In this document: positions 36,590-45,042 of the stretch, piece after piece
Layout of the letters: each line of letters begins with the position of its first letter
Position numbering within the stretch: the stretch's first letter is position 1
NCBI RefSeq assembly: GCF_000797445.1
Contig: NZ_JSWF01000021.1
Span: forward strand, 1-64,000
Origin: Lacinutrix jangbogonensis
GTDB lineage: Bacteria > Bacteroidota > Bacteroidia > Flavobacteriales > Flavobacteriaceae
Reading direction: 5' to 3'
DNA: 64,000 nucleotides
Position numbers and translations under genes: made by a program
The notes under the pieces: generated by a model
Told to the model about the DNA's origin: nothing
The model's database searches: none
What the model saw: the letters and a program-made list of their open reading frames with translations, nothing else

Positions 36590-38548
36590 ATGACTAAAAT
36601 CTTAAGCCGCTTACTCGTATTGGTATTAACGCTATCAGTTCTTAACTGTAAACCATCAACAGACAAAAATGAAACAACTAGTAAAGTTGATAAAATAAAC
36701 GAACTCGTTAGTTTGTATTCAGAATACGATATGTTTCATGGTACAATTCTCGTTGCAGATCAAGGTGAGATCATCTATAAAAAAGGCTTCGGATTTGCAA
36801 ATATGGAATGGGATATTCCTAACAAAGTAGATACTAAGTTTCAAATTGCTTCCATGACCAAATCGTTTACTGCCATGCTAATAATGCAATTGGTTGTTGA
36901 ACATAAATTGGATGTACACGAACCAATTTCTACCTATCTTAAAGACTATCCTAAAACAAATGGAGACCAGATTACTATTCATCACCTACTCACCCATTCT
37001 GCGGGCATTGGACGCGATAGATCTAATAAAGAAAAACACAATCAACCAGAAGCTATGGTCAATCAATTTGCAAGTATTCCCTTACGGTTTACGCCAGGAG
37101 AACGCTTTAAATATAGTAATTCTGGCTACACACTATTAGGATACATTATAGAAACCATTACAGCACAATCTTATGAAGACGTGTTGCAAGAACGCATTTT
37201 TAAACCTTTAGAAATGAAAAACTCTGGATTTCACAAACATAGAAAGTTGATTAAAAACATGGCTTATGGTTATAATAAAAACTTTGGCGAATATTATGAT
37301 AATGATAGTACAGACGAAACTACAGCCTATGCAGCAGGCGCCATCTACTCTACTGTAGAAGATCTCTTTATTTGGGATCAAGCATTGAATACAGAACTAT
37401 TGTTACCTAAAAAGTATATGGATCTCATTTTTGTAAAACACATTATCGATTCTGATATCCATTATGGCTATGGTTGGGAACTGATAACAAAACCTATTGG
37501 CAATACGGCTGAAGAAGTAGAAACTGTTGGACACAGTGGTTCTATTGGTGGTTTTCGTTCGTTATACACTAAAATCCCGTCTCGTAATGCTTCGGTTATC
37601 ATATTAAATAATTCCAGTCGCTCCTTTCGTACGTCTATAACAACGGCTATTACAGGAATACTATATAACCAACCTTACGATTTACCTTCTATTCCTTTAG
37701 CACAATTCATGCTTAAAACCATTGAAAATGAAGGCATCGATAAAGGCATTCAGTTTTATAAAAACCATAAAGATGCACCAGAATATCATGTAAGTGAACA
37801 AGAACTTGTCGTTGCTGGTTATCGTTTTTTACATGCTGAAAACCCAAAAGCTGCGGCCAAAATTTTCAAGCTAGCTACAGAAGTGTTTCCAGACCATGAC
37901 AATCCTTTCGATAGTTATGCTGAAGCATTAATGGCATTAGGAAAAAACGATGAAGCGATTAGTAATTATAAAAAGTCTTTGACCTTAAACCCAAAGAATA
38001 ATAACGCTATTAAAATGCTCGCTAAATTAGGCGTAACATATAGTACAGATCTTTTAAAAACAAATAATTGGGGAAAAGAACTGTTTGCAATCCCGTTACA
38101 CTTTGCTCCAGATATTGAACTTAAAGGTTTCGAAGCTGCACGTTTTCCAAAAGGCTGGAACGATACCAAAAGTCCTAATTTTTGGACCTACGCTTTTGCT
38201 TGGAAAGTTAATATTGATAAACCGCTAACGCAAACACAAGTAGAAGACTATTTAATACAATATTACAATGGTTTATTAAGCGGTGTTAATAAAGAAAAAG
38301 ACCTTGTATTGCCTAAAACAACTGTAGAAATCACACAAAATAAAGAAGGTGCTTTTGTAGGTGAAACAACTATTTACGATACTTTTGTTACTAGAAAACC
38401 ACTAGTTTTACACTTTAATATAAAACAAACCCTTTGCGACAAAAATGGTGAATCTATACTACTCTTTAGAGTATCGCCTAAAAAGTTTAATCATAAAGTA
38501 TGGCGCGATTTAATGGACATTAGCGTTTTAGAAAACAGTTGCGATTAA
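36590..38548 (+). CDS. Serine hydrolase lipoprotein, class C beta-lactamase fold with C-terminal TPRs
   Basis: This 652-residue protein has a lipoprotein signal peptide (LLVLVLTLSVLNC, Cys at residue 20). The penicillin-binding/class C beta-lactamase fold (residues about 45-345) keeps all three active-site motifs: SMTK (SxxK, nucleophilic Ser) near residue 90, YSN (YxN) near 177 and HSG (KTG-like box) near 310. Tetratricopeptide-like repeats lie at about 385-480. The last 150 residues form an additional domain of unknown type. It probably hydrolyses a peptide, ester or amide in the periplasm or at the outer membrane; the substrate cannot be read from sequence. It stands alone. Confidence 0.88.
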   Translation: MTKILSRLLVLVLTLSVLNCKPSTDKNETTSKVDKINELVSLYSEYDMFHGTILVADQGEIIYKKGFGFANMEWDIPNKVDTKFQIASMTKSFTAMLIMQLVVEHKLDVHEPISTYLKDYPKTNGDQITIHHLLTHSAGIGRDRSNKEKHNQPEAMVNQFASIPLRFTPGERFKYSNSGYTLLGYIIETITAQSYEDVLQERIFKPLEMKNSGFHKHRKLIKNMAYGYNKNFGEYYDNDSTDETTAYAAGAIYSTVEDLFIWDQALNTELLLPKKYMDLIFVKHIIDSDIHYGYGWELITKPIGNTAEEVETVGHSGSIGGFRSLYTKIPSRNASVIILNNSSRSFRTSITTAITGILYNQPYDLPSIPLAQFMLKTIENEGIDKGIQFYKNHKDAPEYHVSEQELVVAGYRFLHAENPKAAAKIFKLATEVFPDHDNPFDSYAEALMALGKNDEAISNYKKSLTLNPKNNNAIKMLAKLGVTYSTDLLKTNNWGKELFAIPLHFAPDIELKGFEAARFPKGWNDTKSPNFWTYAFAWKVNIDKPLTQTQVEDYLIQYYNGLLSGVNKEKDLVLPKTTVEITQNKEGAFVGETTIYDTFVTRKPLVLHFNIKQTLCDKNGESILLFRVSPKKFNHKVWRDLMDISVLENSCD

Positions 38549-38626
38549 GAATCTTTTGGTTTCATAGCGGAAACGCTTAAGCTCATTCCTTAGCGTTGTA
38601 GTACAACCATTTTATAACCAAGCATA

Positions 38627-39616
38627 TTAACCTGCAACTCTAGGATTTGACTTAATACCGACCTTTCTACTTTTTGAAATAATCATACTACAAAAACCAA
38701 ATTTCTCTGTAATAAAACCTAAACATTTATAAACGCCCAAACCATGTATTGGGTATTTATAAACCACATCTGTAAAATGTACCGCATCAAAATACTTACC
38801 AGTTTTATCTACAAACGTGCTTAATCGCATTAGTTTTCCTTGTGACGTTCTGTTATGTCTAGAATTAACCAAGTTTCCATAGATAATAACTTGTTTATTT
38901 ACATGCTCAGGCATTTCAAGAGCTGTAATATCATGTGCGACGGTTTCACCTATTAAATTAAAATAACCACACAACGGAAACCCTAATAATTCCATCTCAT
39001 CGTAAGCATTTTCAATGGGATCTGTCACTAATTTAGGCAACTCAAAATGCTTGTGAACAGGTTTAAATAATTTAGGGTGCTTGCTTTTAGATGTACTAGC
39101 ATTCAGTTTAAAAATAGCATGCCATAATAATTCGGTTTTAGGCTTTTTAGTAAACCTAAAACACCCAATTCTTATTAATATCGATAACTGCTCGATACTC
39201 ACGTTAATACGGTCTATAAAATCTTCTAAAGACAAGTAATTACCATTCAATTGGCGTTCGTTTAAAAACCTTTGAATCACTAGTTTTTCTAAATTCCGAA
39301 GGTATCCAAAACCCAGATAAATAGCTTTCCCTAGCACTCTATTTGGGTGGTCGCTAGTATTAATACACGGTAATTCTATAATGGCGCCTTGCATTTTAGC
39401 TTCGTGTAAATAATGTTCTGCACTATAAAACCCACCACCATTATTAAGAACAGCCACCATAAATTCTATAGGGAAATAGCATTTTAAAAACAAACTTTGA
39501 TAACTTTCTACAGCATAAGATGCAGAATGGCCTTTTGCAAAAGCATAACCTGCAAAACTTTTAATTTGATTCCAAACTTCGAATATTAAAGCTTCAGAAT
39601 GTCCTTTTTTTTGCAA
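38627..39616 (-). CDS. DnaE-type DNA polymerase III alpha subunit, C-terminal part (frameshifted from 39586-41586)
   Basis: The frame continues the polymerase after a shift of one base at the A8 run at 39605-39612. It opens with QKKGHSEALIFEVWNQIKSF and AGYAFAKGHSASYA, a strongly conserved alpha-subunit segment. Helix-hairpin-helix and OB-fold-like parts follow (QVIIYGNLVNSRHNRTSQGK). There is no start codon of its own that makes sense; the only candidate is TTG at 39616 inside the overlap. Together with the N-terminal part it gives about 985 residues, the normal size of the short DnaE2-like polymerases of Bacteroidota. Confidence 0.8.
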   Translation of the reverse strand: MQKKGHSEALIFEVWNQIKSFAGYAFAKGHSASYAVESYQSLFLKCYFPIEFMVAVLNNGGGFYSAEHYLHEAKMQGAIIELPCINTSDHPNRVLGKAIYLGFGYLRNLEKLVIQRFLNERQLNGNYLSLEDFIDRINVSIEQLSILIRIGCFRFTKKPKTELLWHAIFKLNASTSKSKHPKLFKPVHKHFELPKLVTDPIENAYDEMELLGFPLCGYFNLIGETVAHDITALEMPEHVNKQVIIYGNLVNSRHNRTSQGKLMRLSTFVDKTGKYFDAVHFTDVVYKYPIHGLGVYKCLGFITEKFGFCSMIISKSRKVGIKSNPRVAG

Positions 39617-41586
39617 TTGGCAATAAATTTTTGCTCCACACCTTCAAACTCTTTTTTGGAACGAAATTTACCGCTCATGCCACGTCTTAAAACATCTGCT
39701 TCGCCTAAAGTTAAATCTGCAAACTGATTGGCTACTTTTAAAACATCTTCTTGATAGACCATCACGCCATAAGTATCTGGCATAATTTTTAAAAGTATTG
39801 GATGTGCATTTTTCCTATGTTCTGGAAACCGGTGTCTTTTTATATATTCTTCCTTCATTCCAGAACCCGAAACACCTGGTCTAATAATAGAACTTGCGGC
39901 AACCAAACCCAAATAATCTTGCGTTTGTAATTTTGTCATTAATCCACGCATAGCAGGAGATTCTACATAATAAGCGCCAATAGCACCACCACTTTTAAGT
40001 AAGTTATTAATGTTTACATCGGTTTTAAAACGCTCCAAATCATGAATATCTATTGGTGGTAACTCGGGTCTGTTTTTAGCAATAATTTGCAAAGCATCTT
40101 TAATTTTAGCTAAACCTCTCTGACTTAAAATATCAAACTTAAAAACGCCAACCTCTTCTGCAATATTCATATCAAACTGAACTGTAGGAAAGCCTTTTGG
40201 TGGTAAAAATGTTGCTGAATATTTATGAATAGGTTCGTCAAGAATTAAAATACCTGCCGAATGCACACTAATATAATTAGGAAAGCCTTCAATTAATTTT
40301 CCGTATTTTAAAACCAGCTGTCCAACGTCATCCAATTGATTACTAGGTAAACGGCCTTTACTTAATTTGTCTATCTCTTCTTTTGGCAATCCAAAAACCT
40401 TACCTAATTCTCTAACTACAGCTCTATATTTAAACGTATTATACGTTGCTAAAAGCGCAGTGTTTTCGAATCTATTAAAAATATATTGTGTAACATCTTC
40501 TCGGTCTTTCCACGAGAAATCGATATCAAAATCTGGTGGCGACGCTCGAAACGGATTGATAAACCGTTCAAAATACAAATCTAATTCTATAGGATCTACA
40601 TCTGTAATCCCAATAATATAAGCGACAATACTATTGGCGCCACTGCCTCGACCCACATGAAAATAACCTTTGCGTTTAGCATAAGAAATAATATCGTAAT
40701 TGATTAAAAAGAAACTTACAAAATCTAAAGCTTTTATAGTGTCTAGTTCTTTTGTTATGCGCTTATAAACCTTTTCTGTTGGCTTACTATAGCGCTTTGG
40801 CAAACCTTGATAACACAGGTTTTCCAGTAGTTTATAATCGGTTGCGTTGCTTTTGGTATACCGTTTAAGATTTTGAGAGGTTCTTTCGCTTCCAAACCCA
40901 AAATCAATAGTACACAATGCCATAAGATTTGCTGTATTTTTTAGCACATTTGGGAAGTCTAAAAAGGCTAATGCTGTATCTTCTTTAGGCAACATAATCT
41001 CGTCCTGTTTACATTCTTCCTGTTTATCCAGTTTACTTAATAAGCAATTGTTATCAATCGCTCTCAATAATCTGTGCGCATTAAAATCTCTTTTATTTCT
41101 AATGGTTACCGTTTGAAGCACTACCAAAGTATCTGTAAAGGTTTTGAGTTTAGAAAACCTAAGCTTTCTAACTTCTGCTACGGAAATACCTATAAACTCG
41201 TAAGCTTCGAATACAGAGATCTCTAATTCTAAGACGTTTTCAAAAGGATAAATTATAAACGCATGCTCCAATTTTGGGGCTTTATCTGGAATCTCAAGCT
41301 TGTTTTCTAAATAATGAGAAAGCAAACTGTTTAATTCATGGAAACCCTTATTGTTTTTCGCGATTCCAACAAATTGCTGCTTGGCACCATTTCTAAAATC
41401 AATGCCAACAATAGGTTTAATAGCGTAATTTTTTGCCTGTTTTATAAAATTCAGGCAGGCAGACGTGTTATTAATATCTGTTAATGCTACGCAAGACATC
41501 TCGTTTTTTTTGGCTAATTCTAATACATCAATTTCAGAAAAAGTACCATAACGCAGCGAATAATAAGAGTGACAATTTAGATACAT
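39586..41586 (-). CDS. DnaE-type DNA polymerase III alpha subunit, N-terminal part (error-prone DnaE2-like)
   Basis: This 666-residue part holds the PHP domain (residues 1-200, MYLNCHSYYSLRYGTFSEID). The polymerase core follows, with the active-site acidic segment PDFDIDFSWKDRE and the well-conserved GRGSGANSIVAYIIGITDVD. It stops early after KFIANCKKKDILKL because of a one-base shift at an A8 run. The start ATG overlaps the stop of the upstream dinB gene by one base (TAATG), so the two are translationally coupled. With DinB it would form an SOS-type translesion polymerase pair. Function depends on whether the shift is real, programmed or an error. Confidence 0.88.
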   Translation of the reverse strand: MYLNCHSYYSLRYGTFSEIDVLELAKKNEMSCVALTDINNTSACLNFIKQAKNYAIKPIVGIDFRNGAKQQFVGIAKNNKGFHELNSLLSHYLENKLEIPDKAPKLEHAFIIYPFENVLELEISVFEAYEFIGISVAEVRKLRFSKLKTFTDTLVVLQTVTIRNKRDFNAHRLLRAIDNNCLLSKLDKQEECKQDEIMLPKEDTALAFLDFPNVLKNTANLMALCTIDFGFGSERTSQNLKRYTKSNATDYKLLENLCYQGLPKRYSKPTEKVYKRITKELDTIKALDFVSFFLINYDIISYAKRKGYFHVGRGSGANSIVAYIIGITDVDPIELDLYFERFINPFRASPPDFDIDFSWKDREDVTQYIFNRFENTALLATYNTFKYRAVVRELGKVFGLPKEEIDKLSKGRLPSNQLDDVGQLVLKYGKLIEGFPNYISVHSAGILILDEPIHKYSATFLPPKGFPTVQFDMNIAEEVGVFKFDILSQRGLAKIKDALQIIAKNRPELPPIDIHDLERFKTDVNINNLLKSGGAIGAYYVESPAMRGLMTKLQTQDYLGLVAASSIIRPGVSGSGMKEEYIKRHRFPEHRKNAHPILLKIMPDTYGVMVYQEDVLKVANQFADLTLGEADVLRRGMSGKFRSKKEFEGVEQKFIANCKKKDILKL
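39605..39612 (-). other. Frameshift site: A8 run containing a slippery AAAAAAG
   Basis: The coding strand reads TGC AAA AAA AAG GAC. It contains the classic -1 slippery heptamer A AAA AAG in the correct phase. A -1 slip, or a ninth A, joins the N-terminal frame to the C-terminal frame exactly at KKKGHSEAL. I see no convincing stimulatory stem-loop after it. Confidence 0.75.
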
Positions 41587-42800
41587 TATTGCTTTCTATG
41601 TGCTAATAAAACTGGTGGTTCGCCATTAAAAGGATTCTGAAATCTCCCAATGGTTTTCGCACCAATAGAAGAGGCGCGCATAATACTTAATTCGCCATAT
41701 TTCTCGCGCACACCATCCATAGCTTTGTATAAATTTAGTAAGGCTTCGGTATCATCAAATAAATTTATTTGATAGTTACCACTCACAATATCCGTGAATT
41801 TCACACCAACCAAACGTACTAATAAACGTCGGTTATAGAGTTTTTCAAAGAGTTCTAAAGCCGTTGGAATAATGGTATGGTCTGCACTCGAATAAGGAAT
41901 TTTTATTTGTTTACTATAGGTATTAAAATCTGAATATCTAATTTTAACACTCAATGTTCCTGCTAATTTATCTGCACGTCGTAATTGAAAGGCCAAATTT
42001 TCAGCCATCGCAAAAATGGTGGTTCTCAATTTGGCAACATCAATAGTATCTCTATTAAACGTACGTTCTGTAGAGATCGATTTCCGTTCGTGAAAAGGAA
42101 TTAAAGGCGCATTATCAATCCCATGTGCGCGTTTCCAAATCGTAACACCGTTAACACCTAAAGCACTCGCCATCATTTCAACGGGCATTTGTTGTACAAC
42201 ACCAACGGTATCAACACCTAAATTTCTAAGAATCTGATATGTTTTCTCACCAACAGAAGGGATTTTACGAATGGATAAAGGCGCCAAAAACAGTTTTTCG
42301 AAACCTGAATCAATTTTTAATTGGTTATTTGGTTTGGCTTCTCCAGTGGCCACTTTAGACACTATTTTATTTCCAGACAGTCCAAAAGAAATTGGAAGTC
42401 CAGAGTCTTTTATAATTTTTTGTCTTAATTCTGAAGCGTATTTATAAGTGCCATGAAACTTATCCATACCTGTTAAATCGGCATAAAACTCATCTACACT
42501 TGCCTTTTCAAACACAGGTACTTTCTCCTTTATAATTTCTGTAACCAAATGAGAATATTTAGTATAAATACCAGAATTCCCTTTAATTACAACTGCTTCA
42601 GGACACAAACGTCTAGCAATTTTCATGGCCATTCCCGAATGTACACCAAACAACCTAGTCTCGTAACTGCATGCCGCTACCACGCCTCTATCTCCTGTGC
42701 CACCAACTAATAACGGTCTGTTTTGTAGACGCGAATCAATCAATCTTTCGCAGGAGACAAAGAACGTATCTAAGTCTAGATGTAAAATAGTATTTAGCAT
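41586..42800 (-). CDS. dinB: Y-family DNA polymerase, DinB/Pol IV type
   Basis: This 404-residue translesion polymerase has the catalytic motifs ILHLDLDTFFVSCERL at the start and ASVDEFYADLTGM near residue 105 (carboxylates DLD and DE). A helix-hairpin-helix thumb follows (IRKIPSVGEKTYQILRNLGV), then a little-finger domain (STERTFNRDTIDVAKLRTTI). Its ATG lies 5 nt after a perfect -7 element (TATATTTG, 42812-42805), so the transcript is nearly leaderless. The DnaE gene overlaps its stop by one base. The divergent S24 regulator gene and a shared palindromic operator suggest SOS-type control. The family is clear; whether it should be named Pol IV or an ImuB-like protein is less so. Confidence 0.92.
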   Translation of the reverse strand: MLNTILHLDLDTFFVSCERLIDSRLQNRPLLVGGTGDRGVVAACSYETRLFGVHSGMAMKIARRLCPEAVVIKGNSGIYTKYSHLVTEIIKEKVPVFEKASVDEFYADLTGMDKFHGTYKYASELRQKIIKDSGLPISFGLSGNKIVSKVATGEAKPNNQLKIDSGFEKLFLAPLSIRKIPSVGEKTYQILRNLGVDTVGVVQQMPVEMMASALGVNGVTIWKRAHGIDNAPLIPFHERKSISTERTFNRDTIDVAKLRTTIFAMAENLAFQLRRADKLAGTLSVKIRYSDFNTYSKQIKIPYSSADHTIIPTALELFEKLYNRRLLVRLVGVKFTDIVSGNYQINLFDDTEALLNLYKAMDGVREKYGELSIMRASSIGAKTIGRFQNPFNGEPPVLLAHRKQ

Positions 42801-42804
42801 AATG

Positions 42805-42845
42805 CAAATATAGTTTGCAAATCAAACAATGATTGTTTAGTTTTG
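42805..42845 (+). promoter_or_regulatory. Divergent promoters with a shared palindromic operator (dinB / S24 regulator)
   Basis: To the right, TTG (42815-42817) and TAGTTTTG (42838-42845) are 20 bp apart and fit the -33 and -7 elements of the S24 regulator gene. To the left, TATATTTG (42812-42805) serves dinB. Between them AAACAATGATTGTTT (42824-42838) is a perfect 7-1-7 inverted repeat. It covers the spacer of the rightward promoter and the -33 region of the leftward one, so one bound repressor could shut both. Confidence 0.85.
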
Positions 42846-42852
42846 AAACATT

Positions 42853-43626
42853 ATGGATTATTTCTCAAAAAATATTAAATACCTCAGGCATTTAAAAAAC
42901 CTGTCTCAAGAAACTTTAGCCGAAGAGTTATGTGTTAACAGATCTCGAATTGCTGCGCATGAATCTAACAGAACAAAACCTAATGTAGAGATGTTACTGG
43001 CGATTTCTAATTTCTTTAAAATCCCTATAGATGCGATTTTAAAAACCGATTTAAGCAAGCTTAACGGCAACTCGTTTATAGAATTAGGAAACCAGCGCAT
43101 CTTGTTTCCTATAACCGTAGATATTGATAATGAAGATCTTATAGAAATAGTCCCTATAAAAGCTTCTGCAGGCTATCTTTCTGGTTACGACGATCCAGAA
43201 TATATTGAGCAACTGCAAAAAATTAAGCTGCCGTTTCTTCCCACAGGCAAGCATAGAGCGTTCCCTATAAAAGGCGATTCTATGTTACCCATGAAAGATG
43301 GCGCTTTTGTTATTGGCCGTTTTATTGAAGATAGAAGCCAAATAAAAACAGGCAATACCTATGTGTTACTCACTAAAAACGATGGCATGGTTTACAAAAG
43401 AGTTTTTAATAATATTGCTTTTAATAATTCGCTATTGTTAATGTCTGATAATAAATTCTATAATGATTATAGCGTGCCTATGGACGATATTTTAGAATTA
43501 TGGGAATTTACCTGTAGTATAAATACCCAAGAATATAGCAAAGAAGAACTTAAAATAAGTTGTATTATGAATATGATGAACGAACTTGGAATTGAATTAA
43601 AAGCTTTAGAGAAATTGGTTTCTTAG
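42853..43626 (+). CDS. XRE-family regulator with S24 (LexA/UmuD-like) autoprotease domain
   Basis: This 257-residue protein has an N-terminal XRE helix-turn-helix (about residues 8-62: IKYLRHLKNLSQETLAEELC, then VNRSRIAAHE). The C-terminal LexA-like part has a probable Ala-Gly cleavage site (SAGYLSGY near residue 111), catalytic Ser in GDSMLP near residue 143 and catalytic Lys in MVYKRVF near residue 178. It should bind DNA until single-stranded-DNA filaments of RecA trigger self-cleavage. It is divergent from dinB-dnaE across a 52-bp gap that holds a palindromic operator, so it most likely represses both itself and the polymerase genes. Confidence 0.9.
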   Translation: MDYFSKNIKYLRHLKNLSQETLAEELCVNRSRIAAHESNRTKPNVEMLLAISNFFKIPIDAILKTDLSKLNGNSFIELGNQRILFPITVDIDNEDLIEIVPIKASAGYLSGYDDPEYIEQLQKIKLPFLPTGKHRAFPIKGDSMLPMKDGAFVIGRFIEDRSQIKTGNTYVLLTKNDGMVYKRVFNNIAFNNSLLLMSDNKFYNDYSVPMDDILELWEFTCSINTQEYSKEELKISCIMNMMNELGIELKALEKLVS

Positions 43627-43713
43627 GTGGGAATTCTGATGTGGTTTTTGGCTTGTAATTTATAATAAATCGAACTATATTTACTGTAACCGTTTGACTG
43701 CACCTCTATTTAT

Positions 43714-44751
43714 ATGATAAAATTTAAATACTTCGCCGCTTATATTATACCACTTCTAGGTTTACTAACCTTTAATACCACAGGTATTTATGCGTATATA
43801 GGATTATTTATTTTATACGTTTTAATTCCTGTTTTAGAGCAAATCCTTCCAAACAATACCTATAATTTAAATGACATTGAAAAAGGTCTCGCAAAGAAAG
43901 ATGTGTTTTTCGATTTGGTCCTTTATCTTTCTGTACCGCTTCATCTTTTTGTTGGTTACCAGTTTTTAATCACTGTTTCTAGTACAGCAATACCGCTCTC
44001 CCATTTGATTGCTTGTATTTTAATGATGGGTACTATTCTTGGCGTTAACGGCATTAATATTGGTCATGAATTGGGGCACAAAACAGAGCATCCAGTAAAG
44101 CAGATTTTAGCACATATTATGCTATTAACATCGCTTCAAAATCATTTTATACCGTATCATAATGGTGGACACCATAGAGATGTTGCCACACCAGACGATT
44201 ATACTTCTGCTAAAGAAGGCAGTATTTTTTACTTTTTTGCAATACGCTCTCAAATTGGTGGCTATTTTAAAACATGGAAACTAGAAGCACAACGCCTAAA
44301 AGCGCAAGGCAAAAACGCGATTCTTAATCCTATGATTATCTATACGCTTTTACCAGTACTTTTGCTTTTTAGCATCTTTTATTTCTTTGGTCTACAGGTT
44401 ATGTTTATCTACTTTATTACCAGTGTTATTGGTATTTCTATCTTGGAAGCACAAAACTATTTTGCACATTATGGCTTGCGTAGAAAAATGCAAGACAACG
44501 GAAGATATGAACGTGTAAAACCAAAACATTCTTGGAATTCAGATCATATTATAGGACGTGTATTATTATTTGAACTCACACGGCATTCAGACCATCACCA
44601 TATGGGCGCAAAACCATACCATTTACTAGACTCTAAAGAAAACAGCCCTAATTTACCTTATGGTTATCCAGCGATGCTCGTACTCTCTTATTTTCCCTTT
44701 TTGTTTAGACCGATTATGAAAAAACAATTGGAGTTGTATGGTGTTGGGTAG
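43714..44751 (+). CDS. alkB: Alkane 1-monooxygenase-like membrane di-iron hydroxylase
   Basis: This 345-residue integral membrane protein has the histidine boxes of AlkB: HELGHKTEHP near residue 128, HNGGHHRDVATPDDYTSA near 150, NYFAHYGLRR near 250 and RHSDHHHMGAKPYH near 290. It would hydroxylate the end carbon of alkanes or similar chains using a di-iron centre and an electron partner such as rubredoxin. The NYxEHYGL box has Ala instead of the usual Glu, a small oddity. No rubredoxin gene is nearby. The start is at a TATTTAT-rich leader and the gene appears to be single. Confidence 0.85.
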   Translation: MIKFKYFAAYIIPLLGLLTFNTTGIYAYIGLFILYVLIPVLEQILPNNTYNLNDIEKGLAKKDVFFDLVLYLSVPLHLFVGYQFLITVSSTAIPLSHLIACILMMGTILGVNGINIGHELGHKTEHPVKQILAHIMLLTSLQNHFIPYHNGGHHRDVATPDDYTSAKEGSIFYFFAIRSQIGGYFKTWKLEAQRLKAQGKNAILNPMIIYTLLPVLLLFSIFYFFGLQVMFIYFITSVIGISILEAQNYFAHYGLRRKMQDNGRYERVKPKHSWNSDHIIGRVLLFELTRHSDHHHMGAKPYHLLDSKENSPNLPYGYPAMLVLSYFPFLFRPIMKKQLELYGVG

Positions 44752-45042
44752 TGGTTTTCTTGAAAATGATGTTGTGATTAAGGTTTGGTTATTTTTGGAA
44801 ATTGGGTGTTTTTTTGTTTTGTTTTTGGGTGTTGAGATAATGTGAAGAATAGGTTGGAGAGTGTTGTGTGAAATGAATAACTAGCTCTTACAGTATAACA
44901 TTCCACTCACTAACAACTGTTTTACAATAACACTATTAAGTTCAGTGAAAATTTAATATTGATATTTATTGAATTATACTATTCTTAAGAGACGAGCGAT
45001 AATTTGAATTCTTCTAGGAACCTATTACGTTTTTATCGAAAA
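44752..45042. other. Intergenic stretch with a G/T-rich strand bias
   Basis: Between the AlkB-like gene and the convergent Roco gene, the first 130 bp are unusually rich in G and T and almost free of C on the plus strand (about 44755-44875). No coding frame, repeat or hairpin with a T tract is evident. The rest is A/T-rich. Confidence 0.4.

Noticed and set aside
36393-36593. Small plus-strand frame before the serine hydrolase
   Set aside because: It covers the promoter region, has no protein-like composition and ends just after the start of the real gene.
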